A stretch of DNA of 64,000 nucleotides, taken from Shewanella sp. Isolate11. Its GTDB lineage: Bacteria > Pseudomonadota > Gammaproteobacteria > Enterobacterales > Shewanellaceae. The notes beneath the pieces were generated by a model. That model saw nothing but the letters and a program-made list of their open reading frames with translations, did no database searches and was not told the origin of the DNA. Positions 1 through 9,133 of this stretch are shown here, in pieces (the stretch's first letter is position 1; every line of letters starts with the position of its first letter). The DNA lies in contig NZ_JAKEVF010000001.1 in NCBI RefSeq assembly GCF_022398315.1, positions 432,669-496,668 on the forward strand, written 5' to 3'. A program made the position numbers and the translations under genes.

Positions 1-438
1 GAGCTGATCGTGAAACTGAGCTATTGCAGCGGTGTTTTTTATACGAATCGCTCCATGGGTTAAAGGCGGATGAAGTCTAGCGCAGCGCCCGTCGTAACTG
101 TCTGGCATTGCTTGAATTTGTTTACGAGTACATTGGCAGAAATAGGCTTGTTCGTCGGCTAATAATTGTTGCAGTTTGGCTTCGTAGACATTGAGACGAG
201 TGCTTTGATAGAGCTCGGTGTCATCCCAATAAAGACCATAGGCTTCTAAAGTTGAGAGGATCAGCGTGCTGGCGCCAGCAACTTCTCTGGGGGGATCGAT
301 ATCTTCAATACGCACTAACCATTTTCCCTGCTGTGACCGCGCTCGCAGATAACTGCCGAGTGCGGCAATAAGGGAACCAAAATGGAGAGGACCTGAAGGA
401 GAGGGGGCGAATCGACCTATATATGCTTGACCTTGCAC
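1..438 (-). CDS. gluQ: Glutamyl-Q tRNA(Asp) synthetase, 3'-truncated by window edge
   Basis: Truncated class I glutamyl-tRNA synthetase paralogue that glutamylates queuosine in the anticodon of tRNA-Asp. Translating the minus strand from 438 gives the Rossmann-fold signature YIGRFAPSPSGPLHFGSLI, then LVRIEDIDPPRE, and a Cys-rich segment (YFCQCTRKQ) typical of the GluQRS zinc site. Only the first 146 or so codons are in the window. The start chosen is GTG at 438, five codons before YIGRF as in the E. coli protein; no ATG is available in frame nearby. It follows dksA on the same strand, with the dksA terminator between them, which matches the conserved dksA-gluQ gene order. Confidence 0.9.
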   Translation of the reverse strand, partial: MQGQAYIGRFAPSPSGPLHFGSLIAALGSYLRARSQQGKWLVRIEDIDPPREVAGASTLILSTLEAYGLYWDDTELYQSTRLNVYEAKLQQLLADEQAYFCQCTRKQIQAMPDSYDGRCARLHPPLTHGAIRIKNTAAIAQFHDQL

Positions 439-484
439 AGAGCAGCCTTGGCAATATTGATAAAAGTAATAAATGAAGGATAAC

Positions 485-508
485 AAAAAGCGGGGCAATC
501 CCCGCTTT
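485..508 (-). terminator. Rho-independent terminator of dksA
   Basis: Nine-base-pair stem AAAGCGGGG / CCCCGCTTT (487-495 and 500-508) with a 4-nt loop. On the minus strand it is followed by a T run. It lies just past the dksA stop and before gluQ, so gluQ is probably read from its own promoter or by read-through. Confidence 0.85.
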
Positions 509-520
509 ATTGATGCTTGC

Positions 521-964
521 TTAGCCAGCCATCTGTTTTTCTTTGATCTCGGCTAGTGTCTTACAGTCGATACATTGGTCTGCTGTAGGACGGGCTTCGA
601 GACGGCGAATACCGATTTCGATACCGCAAGAGTCGCAGAAACCGAAATCATCATCTTCGATCTTTTGCAGTGTCTTCTCAATCTTCTTAATCAGCTTACG
701 TTCTCTGTCACGCGCACGAAGTTCTAAGCTGAACTCCTCTTCTTGTGCAGCACGATCCACAGGATCAGGGAAGTTTGCTGCTTCATCCTGCATGTGGCTC
801 AAAGTGCGGTCGACTTCTTCACGAAGTTGGCTACGCCATGCATCAAGAATTTTTTTAAAGTGATTCAGTTGAGCGCCATTCATGTACTCCTCACCCGGGG
901 TTTCCTGGTAAGGATCTACTCCTGCGATAGCGAGTACGCCAAGTTTTTTAGTGCCTTCAGGCAT
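521..964 (-). CDS. dksA: RNA polymerase-binding transcription factor DksA
   Basis: DksA binds the secondary channel of RNA polymerase and potentiates ppGpp control of rRNA and amino-acid promoters. The 147-residue product shows the coiled-coil tip segment [19 protein letters not shown] with the essential Asp residues and Ala. A four-Cys zinc finger ([12 protein letters not shown]...CIDC) follows, and then the C-terminal helix ending KQMAG. It aligns over its whole length with the 151-aa E. coli protein. The frame is open further upstream to 985, but the ATG at 964 is chosen because AGGAG precedes it and [16 protein letters not shown] matches the family N-terminus. Confidence 0.97.
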   Translation of the reverse strand: MPEGTKKLGVLAIAGVDPYQETPGEEYMNGAQLNHFKKILDAWRSQLREEVDRTLSHMQDEAANFPDPVDRAAQEEEFSLELRARDRERKLIKKIEKTLQKIEDDDFGFCDSCGIEIGIRRLEARPTADQCIDCKTLAEIKEKQMAG

Positions 965-1122
965 AACGCATCTCCTGTTGATCATTTGCGTTGTAGAGCG
1001 GCTTTCATTAAAGGCCGATATCTATATCAGAAACTTATATACCACGCAAATTTTTTATGCAGCATTTGACTATCTTTTGACTATGTCCTCTATTTTGCAC
1101 AGATTCAACCTAAAACGTCTAT

Positions 1123-1827
1123 TTATAGTTTGACAGGGCAGGATTTAGTCAACTTTGCGCCTGCGGGTGAAAGCTCGGTACTGTAGGCTAAAATTTCAAC
1201 TCCTGCCTGATATGCCTGCTTTAATAACCTGCTGTAGTCGGGATCGATATGGCTGGCTGCGCTGACACAATTAATACCTGTGTGTTGCACCACAAATAAC
1301 AATACAGCACGGTGGCCTAAGCTCACCATTTCCATCAATTCTCGCAGATGTTTCTGTCCACGAGAGGTTACCGCATCGGGGAAATAACCTTGTCCCTGCT
1401 CTAATAAAGTACAGCTTTTGACTTCTATATAGCAGAGGCCACGTTGTGGATCTTCCAGCAGCAGATCGATTCGGCTGTTTTCGCTGCCATATTTCACTTC
1501 ACGGCGCTGGGTTTGATAGCCACTTAATTCGCTAATCACCTGCTCCTTGATGGCTTCGGCGGCCAGCTCGTTGGCGCGCCCTGTATTAATGCCAATAATA
1601 TGGCCTGCATCGGTTTGGTGTTGCTCCCAAGTATTTGGATATTTGCGTTTGGGATTATCAGAAGTGGAATACCACACCGCTTCGCCGGGGAACAAACAGT
1701 TGCGCATCGAGCCAGTATTAGGACAGTGAATGGTGATTTGCGAACCGTCGCTCAGTTCGATATCGGCCAAAAAACGTTTGTAACGCTTGATCAGCGTACC
1801 TTGTTTAAATTGTGGTTCAAAAAGCAT
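1123..1827 (-). CDS. sfsA: Sugar fermentation stimulation protein SfsA
   Basis: A 234-residue SfsA family member, the usual length. The N-terminal half holds an OB-like fold ([28 protein letters not shown]). The C-terminal half is a nuclease-like domain with RIDLLLED and [11 protein letters not shown], the D...E-x-K arrangement seen in PD-(D/E)XK folds. SfsA was found in E. coli as a factor affecting maltose metabolism, and its biochemical role is still unsettled. It sits upstream of dksA on the same strand, the order conserved in many gammaproteobacteria. A 158-bp gap to dksA suggests dksA also has its own promoter. Confidence 0.93.
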   Translation of the reverse strand: MLFEPQFKQGTLIKRYKRFLADIELSDGSQITIHCPNTGSMRNCLFPGEAVWYSTSDNPKRKYPNTWEQHQTDAGHIIGINTGRANELAAEAIKEQVISELSGYQTQRREVKYGSENSRIDLLLEDPQRGLCYIEVKSCTLLEQGQGYFPDAVTSRGQKHLRELMEMVSLGHRAVLLFVVQHTGINCVSAASHIDPDYSRLLKQAYQAGVEILAYSTELSPAGAKLTKSCPVKL

Positions 1828-1925
1828 AGCTTGTCAGGTTTTCTCTTGGGTGAAGTCAGGTTATCAGAAAGGAGTGGGTGTGACTAATTGTGCTCATTTT
1901 GGGTGTTATACTCGATAGCATTTGT

Positions 1926-1959
1926 GGTTATACTTGCGCAATATGACGCAGGTATAACC
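1926..1959. promoter_or_regulatory. Imperfect 13-bp inverted repeat upstream of pepB
   Basis: GGTTATACTTGCG (1926-1938) and CGCAGGTATAACC (1947-1959) pair at 12 of 13 positions around an 8-nt loop. It lies 38 nt before the pepB start. It could be an operator or a leader hairpin in the pepB mRNA. No T run follows, so it is not a terminator, and I do not recognise the motif. Confidence 0.5.
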
Positions 1960-1996
1960 CTGCAATGCATCCAGCTGTACATAACAAGGAATCAAT

Positions 1997-3274
1997 ATGA
2001 GCGACGCGATGAAGATTTATCTGACCAACGACGCCCCCGCTGCCCATTGGGGTAGTGCCGAGGTGACATTTACCCAAGGCCAAGCGAACATCCACCTGCA
2101 AGAGGGTGATGCCTTGTTACAGATCCAGCAAGCAGGACGTAAGCTGCGTAGCCAAGGTTTGTCAGAAGTCGAATTGAGCGGCGAAGGTTGGCAGGTAAAT
2201 CAGCAGTGGGCATTTGCCTTAGGTTTTGCCACGGCAAAAAGTGAAGGTAAGATTCATTGGTGTGGTGATGAGCAAACACAACAGGCGCTCGAACATCGCC
2301 TAGAAAGTGCTAATTTTGCCCGTTTATTGATTAATGAAACCCCAGAAAACCTCTCTCCAGTGAAACTCGCTAGTCAGGCAGCCTTGTGGCTGACGCAAAT
2401 CGGTGGCGACAAAGTGAGCTATCGCATCATCGAAGGTGAAGCCCTACTGGAAAACAAATGGTTTGGTATTCACGCCGTCGGCCGTGGTAGCGAGCGTCCA
2501 CCTGCATTATTAGAGTTGGACTTTAATCCATTAGGTGAAGATGCACCGGTATCGGTTGCCTTAGTGGGTAAAGGGATCACTTTCGATTCTGGTGGTTATA
2601 GCATCAAGGCCTCAGAAGGCATGTTAGGTATGAAGTGCGACATGGGCGGAGCTGCAACCGTCACAGCGGCGCTAGGCTTGGCAATGCGCTCAGGTCTGAA
2701 CAAGCGAGTGAAGTTGTTCCTTTGCTGTGCGGAGAACTTGATCAGTGGTCGTGCTTATAAACTGGGCGATATCATTACCTATAAAAATGGTGTGTCGGTA
2801 GAAGTGGTTAACACCGATGCCGAAGGGCGTTTGGTATTGGCCGATGGTTTACAAGCGGCCTCTGAAACCGGCGCTCCTGTGATTATCGATGCCGCAACAT
2901 TAACGGGCGCGGCCGTTATGGCTGTGGGTGGAAATTATAACGCTATCTTCTCGCCTAATGCTGAGCTGTTAGTTAAGACCCAAAGCAAAGCGGTAGAAGT
3001 GGCCGAGCGAGTGTGGCCTCTACCTTTAGATCCTTGGCATAAAGATATGTGCCCATCCGCTTATGCTGATACAGCGAACAGTCGCCCAATGAAGGGGGGC
3101 GGAGCGGGTGGAGCCTCAAATGCTGCAGGTTTCCTATGGCGCTTTGTTTCTCCACAGGCGCAGTGGTTGCATGTGGATTTAGCGGGGGCTTTCAGTGATA
3201 GCGCGAATGCCTTATGGGCTGCTGGAGCGACGACTCATGGTGTGCTGACTATTTCGAGTTTATTACAAGACTAG
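1997..3274 (+). CDS. pepB: Aminopeptidase B (M17 leucyl aminopeptidase family)
   Basis: Cytoplasmic dimetal aminopeptidase of family M17 that releases N-terminal residues during peptide turnover. The 425-aa product matches E. coli PepB in length (427). The catalytic C-terminal domain shows KGITFDSGGYSIK at about residue 190 (metal-binding Lys and Asp), CDMGGAA with a metal-ligand Asp, and NTDAEGRLVLAD at about residue 270 (metal-binding Asp and Glu and the catalytic Arg). A start at 1997 is supported by AAGGA upstream. Unlike in E. coli it is not in an isc cluster here; it stands alone, divergent from sfsA. Its stop codon lies inside a dispersed repeat. Confidence 0.95.
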   Translation: MSDAMKIYLTNDAPAAHWGSAEVTFTQGQANIHLQEGDALLQIQQAGRKLRSQGLSEVELSGEGWQVNQQWAFALGFATAKSEGKIHWCGDEQTQQALEHRLESANFARLLINETPENLSPVKLASQAALWLTQIGGDKVSYRIIEGEALLENKWFGIHAVGRGSERPPALLELDFNPLGEDAPVSVALVGKGITFDSGGYSIKASEGMLGMKCDMGGAATVTAALGLAMRSGLNKRVKLFLCCAENLISGRAYKLGDIITYKNGVSVEVVNTDAEGRLVLADGLQAASETGAPVIIDAATLTGAAVMAVGGNYNAIFSPNAELLVKTQSKAVEVAERVWPLPLDPWHKDMCPSAYADTANSRPMKGGGAGGASNAAGFLWRFVSPQAQWLHVDLAGAFSDSANALWAAGATTHGVLTISSLLQD

Positions 3275-3305
3275 GCAGCGTTTGTTGTCACTTCTACTGC
3301 GTTAG
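3271..3305 (-). repeat. Dispersed intergenic repeat, copy A
   Basis: On the minus strand this reads CTAACGCAGTAGAAGTGACA followed by ACAAACGCTGCCTAG. It matches copy B (35700-35734) at 33 of 35 positions and, more weakly, copy C (62790-62817). It begins at the pepB stop codon (the TAG of pepB is part of the repeat), so the repeat has contributed the end of the gene. Confidence 0.75.
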
Positions 3306-3315
3306 CGACCGAATG

Positions 3316-3367
3316 CGTCCTAAGTGATGAATTAGCTTTATGCTATGAATTGCTTAGGACGTTTTTT
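3316..3367 (+). terminator. Terminator of pepB
   Basis: Nine-base-pair stem CGTCCTAAG (3316-3324) / CTTAGGACG (3353-3361) with a 28-nt loop, followed by six T residues. The long loop makes it less compact than the other terminators in the window. Confidence 0.7.
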
Positions 3368-3371
3368 ATGG

Positions 3372-3977
3372 CTAGTTTGTGAGTGGCCAAGAGTGGACAA
3401 TGGGGTAGCGTACCCCGTTATCAGTGCTGAGCGATTGATACAGATGAAGTGTGCGAGCCTGTAGATGAATTAACGATACTGGCAGGCTTTGCTGCTCAAC
3501 CGCATGATAATGGCGCGCCTTACGGAAGAGGGTGATATGTGGCGTCAATGGATTATCACCACAGGAGATATCGAGCTTGTCACACAGCCTTTGGCACTGT
3601 TGATGCAGTGAAATTAACGCGCTGCTGTTAGCTTTATCTATCTCTTTCCCTGTTTTTATCTCTTTTTCTTTATTAAGCTCCTCAATCAGGTCGGCTTTAA
3701 TACATAGTACCTTAGGTTTAGGCCAGTGATGCAGGCGATTGAGGCAGACGTTAAAGGTGGCCAGTTTCTGCTGCCGGCTTAACTTATCTAAGGCGTGGAT
3801 TAAAGCCTGCTCTTGAGTTGAGGTTAACTGTCCAAGAAAACTCAGGGTCATGTGAAAGTTGTCTGCAGGCACTGGCCTGCCATCGGTCTTTATCGCTTGC
3901 TGCAAGGATAGCAGTGTTTGGGTTTGCGCTGCTGTGGGACTGACGCCGAGAAACATTCTTTTGCTCATGACACTCAT
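3372..3977 (-). CDS. thpR: RNA 2',3'-cyclic phosphodiesterase (LigT/ThpR family)
   Basis: Two-histidine (2H) phosphoesterase that opens 2',3'-cyclic phosphates on RNA and can ligate tRNA halves in vitro. The 201-residue product has both HxTx catalytic motifs: HMTLSFLG near residue 42 and HITLFRKARH near residue 148. Between them is a charged, low-complexity insert (EELNKEKEIKTGKEIDKAN) that makes this protein longer than E. coli ThpR (176 aa). ATG at 3977 is taken as the start, but the ATG codons at 3968 or 3956 are equally close to the conserved RMFLG; no strong ribosome binding site separates them. It converges on pepB. Confidence 0.9.
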   Translation of the reverse strand: MSVMSKRMFLGVSPTAAQTQTLLSLQQAIKTDGRPVPADNFHMTLSFLGQLTSTQEQALIHALDKLSRQQKLATFNVCLNRLHHWPKPKVLCIKADLIEELNKEKEIKTGKEIDKANSSALISLHQQCQRLCDKLDISCGDNPLTPHITLFRKARHYHAVEQQSLPVSLIHLQARTLHLYQSLSTDNGVRYPIVHSWPLTN

Positions 3978-4222
3978 GACTTATTTGTGATTAGTTATTT
4001 GTTTTACTTTAGGGGTTTATTTACCTGAATTAGCTTTAGCCTTCATTGCACGAATGCCCTGACATAGAGCCTGAACAGTCAGACTCATGGCGACTCAATT
4101 GACGATAGCACAGTTTGGCTGCTGTTTTATGCTTCGAAACCGCTGAAGCGCGGTTCACAGCATTTAATTTTTACTATAGACCTTGTACACTCAAGGCTGT
4201 TTTTTCCAATCGATAATGACTT

Positions 4223-6706
4223 TTGCTGCAACTACCCATCCATGACATTTTACCAGCCATTAAGGTGGCCTTGTCGGAATCAACTCAGCTGATTTTGCAG
4301 GCGCCCACAGGTGCAGGTAAATCAACGGCCTTGCCCCTTGCCATGCTGGATTGGCCTGAGATTGACGGCAAAATTTTAATGTTGGAGCCTCGGCGGATGG
4401 CGGCGCGAAATGTGGCGCAATTTATTGCTAAGCAGCGCGGCGAGCCCATAGGTCAGAGTGTCGGTTTTCGGGTACGCGGTGAGTCGAAAGTCAGTGCTCA
4501 GACTCGATTAGAGGTGGTGACCGAAGGGGTGCTGACACGAATGATCCAGCAAGACCCAGAACTCACGGGTTATGCTCTGGTGATCTTCGATGAGATCCAT
4601 GAGCGTCATTTGACTACAGATTTGGGTTTAGCCTTAGCGTTGGAGTTACAAGGTTCATTCCGAGAAGACCTGATAATTTTAGCCATGTCGGCAACCCTCA
4701 GCGGTTTGCCCTTGGCTGAATTAATGCCAGACGCGCAGTTTTTAGAAAGTGAAGGTCGCAGTTTCCCTGTCAGTATCGATTATTGCGCCCCAAGCGGCTC
4801 GGTGGATTGGCTTGACCATATGGCAAAGGTGATTGTTGAAGCCCTAGCTGAAAATGGCAAGGGCTCACTACTGGCTTTCTTGCCCGGGCAGCGAGAGATC
4901 ACCCGTTTGGCCGAGCGTTTACGAGCACGACTCGATCCACAAGCGTTTTTGATTGCGCCTTTATATGGCAGCCTACCAGCTAAGGCCCAAGACAGCGCTA
5001 TTGCCCCCGCGCCCGATGGACTGCGCAAAGTGGTGTTATCGACCAATGTGGCCGAGTCCAGTTTAACCATCGAAGGTATCACCATAGTGGTGGACTCGGG
5101 TTATAAACGCCAAGCGAGTTTTAATCCTAAGACGGCGGTAAGCCGTTTGTCCTTAAAGCGTATTAGTCAGTCATCGGCGGCGCAGCGTGCCGGTCGAGCT
5201 GGACGCTTATCTGCCGGGCATTGTATTCGTCTCTGGGGACAAGAGGAGCAGGGAAGATTGTTGCAGGCCGATGAGGCGGAAATTTTACACAGCGACTTAA
5301 CCAGTGTGGTACTCGATGCGGCCTACTGGGGCGTTACAGCACTTGAGCAATTACCCTTGATCAGCCCCGCTTCAATTGCCAATGAAACAGTGGCTTGGCA
5401 GCTATTGACTCAGTTGGCGCTGGTGGACGAAACGCGGCGCATTACACCCCATGGCCGAGCGGCCTATCAACTGGGTTGCCATCCGCGCTTGGCGCATATG
5501 TTACTCACGGCTAAGCAAAGCCAAGAGCCATCGTTAGTCAGCTTAGCCGCTGTATTGGCCGGTGTATTAGAATCTCGTAGCCGACAACGACGCGGCGCCG
5601 ATATTATGCATTATCTGGCTGATGCTAAAAGCGGTGAAACGGCGCAGCTGGCGCGCAGTTATCTGCAGAGGATTAAGGCCAAGGGCGAGCTTGAAACCGC
5701 GATCACTCATGCTACGGCTGACGATATCGCTATGTTGTTGGCCTTGGCTTTTCCCGATCGCATCGCTAAAGCCAGAGGCCATAGCGGCTATCAACTGGCT
5801 GGTGGAGCGGGTGTAAGCTTAGGTCAAGATGACAGCTTAACGGGCAAAGACTGGTTAGTGGTGGCCGATTTTCAAGAATCCCAAGGGCAGAGTAGCGGCA
5901 GAATTCATCTGGCGGTGGGTTTTAATCCTGAGGCGTTTAACCACAGCTTAAAACATTGTGTTAGCCAACAACTGGTCTGTGGCTGGGATGATGACAAGCA
6001 GCGTTTCTTTGCTCAAGAGCAACGACGTGTCGGCGCGATAGTGCTGGATAAACGTTCTATAGAACAATTGGATGCAGAGCTGATCCAGCAGGCCATCTTG
6101 GGCTTGATCCGTAGCAAAGGTTTAGCGGTACTGGCTTTTGATGATAAGGTAAGCCAGCTGAGGCAGCGGGTCGCATTGGCGCGGCATTATCAATTGCCCG
6201 GTGAGTGGCCGCAGATGGATGATAAGGCGTTATTGCAAGGCTTAGAGCATTGGCTAGCGCCCTATTTGGATAATGTGCGTCGTCTCAATCAATTAACCTC
6301 ACTGGATTTTTATAGTCTGCTGACAAATTTACTGCCGTGGGATCTGCAGCAGCTATTAAATGAGCATTTGCCGACCCATTGGCCGATGAAAACCGGCACC
6401 CGAGCGCAGATCCGCTATGAGGGCATCGATAGAGCCTTGCTCAGCATACGATTACAAGAAGCCTTGGGGATGGCACAAAGCCCAACGCTAGCCCAAGGCA
6501 AACTGGTGGTGACCATGGAGTTATTATCTCCAGCACAAAGGCCATTGGCCTTAACTGCCGATTTGGCAAATTTCTGGCAAGGGCCTTATAAAGAAGTGCA
6601 AAAAGAGATGAAAGGTCGTTATCCAAAGCATCTTTGGCCTGATGATCCTGCCAATACCTTGCCGACTAAATTTACTAAGAAAAGAACATTAAATAGCGGC
6701 CAGTAG
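4223..6706 (+). CDS. hrpB: ATP-dependent RNA helicase HrpB (DEAH box), TTG start
   Basis: Superfamily 2 DEAH helicase of 827 aa, full length for HrpB. Visible in order are Walker A GAGKST near residue 30, TRLEVVTEGVLTRMI, motif II DEIH near 122, motif III SAT near 155, motif V STNVAESSLTIEG and motif VI QRAGRAGR. The HrpB-specific C-terminus follows, ending YKEVQKEMKGRYPKHLWPDD. The only start consistent with the N-terminal alignment is TTG at 4223, because TAA and TGA lie in frame just upstream (4214-4219). The cellular role of HrpB in E. coli is poorly defined; some relatives process mRNA. It is followed 27 bp later by mrcB, as in E. coli and vibrios. Confidence 0.95.
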   Translation: MLQLPIHDILPAIKVALSESTQLILQAPTGAGKSTALPLAMLDWPEIDGKILMLEPRRMAARNVAQFIAKQRGEPIGQSVGFRVRGESKVSAQTRLEVVTEGVLTRMIQQDPELTGYALVIFDEIHERHLTTDLGLALALELQGSFREDLIILAMSATLSGLPLAELMPDAQFLESEGRSFPVSIDYCAPSGSVDWLDHMAKVIVEALAENGKGSLLAFLPGQREITRLAERLRARLDPQAFLIAPLYGSLPAKAQDSAIAPAPDGLRKVVLSTNVAESSLTIEGITIVVDSGYKRQASFNPKTAVSRLSLKRISQSSAAQRAGRAGRLSAGHCIRLWGQEEQGRLLQADEAEILHSDLTSVVLDAAYWGVTALEQLPLISPASIANETVAWQLLTQLALVDETRRITPHGRAAYQLGCHPRLAHMLLTAKQSQEPSLVSLAAVLAGVLESRSRQRRGADIMHYLADAKSGETAQLARSYLQRIKAKGELETAITHATADDIAMLLALAFPDRIAKARGHSGYQLAGGAGVSLGQDDSLTGKDWLVVADFQESQGQSSGRIHLAVGFNPEAFNHSLKHCVSQQLVCGWDDDKQRFFAQEQRRVGAIVLDKRSIEQLDAELIQQAILGLIRSKGLAVLAFDDKVSQLRQRVALARHYQLPGEWPQMDDKALLQGLEHWLAPYLDNVRRLNQLTSLDFYSLLTNLLPWDLQQLLNEHLPTHWPMKTGTRAQIRYEGIDRALLSIRLQEALGMAQSPTLAQGKLVVTMELLSPAQRPLALTADLANFWQGPYKEVQKEMKGRYPKHLWPDDPANTLPTKFTKKRTLNSGQ

Positions 6707-6733
6707 TGCCGTTATGCCGTTAATGGAATACCG

Positions 6734-9052
6734 ATGACAAGCAAACAAACGCCGAAGAAAAGAGCCGCAAAAAAAACGTCTAAATCACGTCGCAAGGCAT
6801 CTCCAGGTTGGGGCGCTAAAGTATGGTCGCTCAGTTGGAAGTTGGGCTTGGTCCTTATCGCAGGGTTAACTATCTATTGTATCTATCTGGATCAAGTCAT
6901 TGCCCGTAAATTTGAGGGGCAAAAATGGCACCTGCCCGCGCAGGTGTTTAGTCGCTCGATGGCACTGTATCCCGGCGCGGCAGTGAGTCATGAACAACTG
7001 ATCGCCGAACTTAAACTGTTAGGGTATCGCAAAGTGGCTAATCCGCGCCAAGTGGGTGAGTTCTCAGCCTCCAGAACTAAAGTCGATTTGTGGCGTCGTC
7101 CTTTCTTGCATCCTCAAGGGTCACAAGTCGAGCAGAGAGTGATGATCAGTTTCGATAGCCAAGGTGTATCCTCGGTGGCGCGTCAGAGCGATCAACGTCA
7201 GTTGGCGGTATTTCATTTAGAACCGGTATTGTTGGATAGAATGATTGCCGGAGATGGTGAAGATCGCCTGTTTGTGGCTACAGATAAGATGCCGCCAGCC
7301 ATTGTTCAGGCATTATTATTGGTGGAAGATCGCACCTTCTATGATCATTACGGTGTCAATCCTTTTGCGATTATTCGTGCGGCTTTAGTCAACCTCAGCG
7401 CTGGGCGTACCGTGCAAGGTGGCTCGACGCTAACCCAGCAGTTAGCGAAAAACTTCTTTCTTTCGAGTGAACGTTCTCTGTCCCGTAAACTCAGGGAAGC
7501 GTTAATGGCGATCATCATCGATTTTCGCTATGACAAGGATGAGATCTTAGAAGCTTACCTAAACGAAGTGTATATGGGGCAAGATAAGTCTCGCGCAGTT
7601 CATGGTATGGGACTGGCCTCACAATTCTATTTTGGCCGTCCGATTGCTGAACTTACTCTCGATCAGCAGGCTTTCTTAGTCGCGGCGATCAAGGGACCTT
7701 CTTATTACAATCCTTGGCGTTATCCTGAGCGCGCCCAAGAGCGGCGTGATTTAGTGCTGCGCCTTTTGATGGAGTCGGAAAAAATCTCAGTGGCGCAATA
7801 TAAAGCGGCAGCGAGTTCGCCTTTGGGGCTACGTAAGTTTGAAAAGTCGGTGCATCAGAAGTTACCCGCCTTCTTTGCTGTGGTGAAAAACGAACTTAAT
7901 CGCCGCTTCGGTGATGCGTTGTTGCAACAGTCGGGCATCAAGGTGTATACCACTTTAGATCCTATGGCGCAGGAAGCGGCCGAAAAAGCCGTAGAGTCGA
8001 CCATGAAGCGCCTAGATGAGCGTAATAAAGATCTTCAAGTAGGTATGGTGGTGACCGACAAATATTCGGCGGGTATTGCCGCGATGGTGGGGGATAAGGT
8101 TCCTAGCTATCAAGGCTTTAACCGTGCGGTTGAGATCCGCCGTCCTATCGGCTCACTGATCAAACCTTTTGTCTATGTCAGTGCGCTTGAGCAACCAAAA
8201 CGTTTTAACTTAGCCACACCGCTGCAAGATCAACCCATTACCTTGAAGAATGAACAAGGTAAAACTTGGTCACCGCAGAATTTTGATAAGCAGTTTTCAG
8301 GTGAGGTGTCGTTACTCACGGCGATGAAAAACTCGATGAACGTGCCGACGGTAAACCTAGGCATGGCAATCGGTACCGATACCGTTGCCACTACTTTAGA
8401 CAAGGCGGGATGGCACGACAGGATCCCTGAATATCCTTCCATGCTATTAGGTGCGATTAACGGTTCTCCCTTGATGGTCGCGCAGGTGTATCAGACATTG
8501 GCGGACAATGGCCGCTATCGCCAGCTCAGCGCCGTGACTCATGTATTGGATGTCAATAATCAACCCTTAAGCGGTAGTGGTATTGCTTCTGCACAAGCGA
8601 TACCTGCGGGCAGTGACTTTTTAGTGCAGCATGCGATGACCGAAGTGGTTCGCTCGGGTACGGCTAAACGCTTGGGGCAGGCATTTCCTGAGGTGACATT
8701 AGCGGGTAAGACGGGAACCAGTAATGATTCTCGCGATTCGTGGTTTGCGGGTTTTGATGAGCGTAATGTCGCCGCCATTTGGGTGGGATTAGATGATAAT
8801 GGCAAGACCAGCCTGTATGGCAGCAGCGGAGCCATGGCGGTATATCAGAGCTTCTTGAAAAATCGATCGCCCATTAGCCTCAGACGCACGCCAGTGAATG
8901 GTGTGGTACAAGGTTACTTCGATAATAAAGGGGTGGCCAAGGAGCGTGGCTGCGATAATGTGACTGCCTTGCCTACCTTGGTCGACAGCTATCATCCGGC
9001 TAAAAACTGTGGTCAACCTCTGTCTTGGTGGCAGAAATTGACGGGCGGTTAA
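6734..9052 (+). CDS. mrcB: Penicillin-binding protein 1b, bifunctional glycosyltransferase/transpeptidase
   Basis: Class A PBP that polymerises and cross-links peptidoglycan at the inner membrane. A basic cytoplasmic tail (KKRAAKKTSKSRRK) is followed by one TM helix at about residues 35-55. A UB2H-like segment (about 75-165) comes next, the LpoB-contacting domain that marks PBP1b. The GT51 domain has EDRTFYDHYGVNP near 198 (catalytic Glu) and GGSTLTQQLAKNFF. The transpeptidase has SLIK near 473 (catalytic Ser), SMN near 536 and KTGTSND near 658. At 772 aa it is of normal length. No LpoB gene is nearby. Spacing to hrpB suggests co-transcription. Confidence 0.97.
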   Translation: MTSKQTPKKRAAKKTSKSRRKASPGWGAKVWSLSWKLGLVLIAGLTIYCIYLDQVIARKFEGQKWHLPAQVFSRSMALYPGAAVSHEQLIAELKLLGYRKVANPRQVGEFSASRTKVDLWRRPFLHPQGSQVEQRVMISFDSQGVSSVARQSDQRQLAVFHLEPVLLDRMIAGDGEDRLFVATDKMPPAIVQALLLVEDRTFYDHYGVNPFAIIRAALVNLSAGRTVQGGSTLTQQLAKNFFLSSERSLSRKLREALMAIIIDFRYDKDEILEAYLNEVYMGQDKSRAVHGMGLASQFYFGRPIAELTLDQQAFLVAAIKGPSYYNPWRYPERAQERRDLVLRLLMESEKISVAQYKAAASSPLGLRKFEKSVHQKLPAFFAVVKNELNRRFGDALLQQSGIKVYTTLDPMAQEAAEKAVESTMKRLDERNKDLQVGMVVTDKYSAGIAAMVGDKVPSYQGFNRAVEIRRPIGSLIKPFVYVSALEQPKRFNLATPLQDQPITLKNEQGKTWSPQNFDKQFSGEVSLLTAMKNSMNVPTVNLGMAIGTDTVATTLDKAGWHDRIPEYPSMLLGAINGSPLMVAQVYQTLADNGRYRQLSAVTHVLDVNNQPLSGSGIASAQAIPAGSDFLVQHAMTEVVRSGTAKRLGQAFPEVTLAGKTGTSNDSRDSWFAGFDERNVAAIWVGLDDNGKTSLYGSSGAMAVYQSFLKNRSPISLRRTPVNGVVQGYFDNKGVAKERGCDNVTALPTLVDSYHPAKNCGQPLSWWQKLTGG

Positions 9053-9133
9053 GTCATCGGGTGTGTGCTTTAACATTTTTGTTATAAACTGTGCATCCTT
9101 AATTTTGACCATTTTCTGATTAATAGAGCCAGT

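Noticed and set aside
543..863. Long plus-strand frame opposite dksA
   Set aside because: It is the antisense shadow of a strongly conserved gene, with no independent coding signs.
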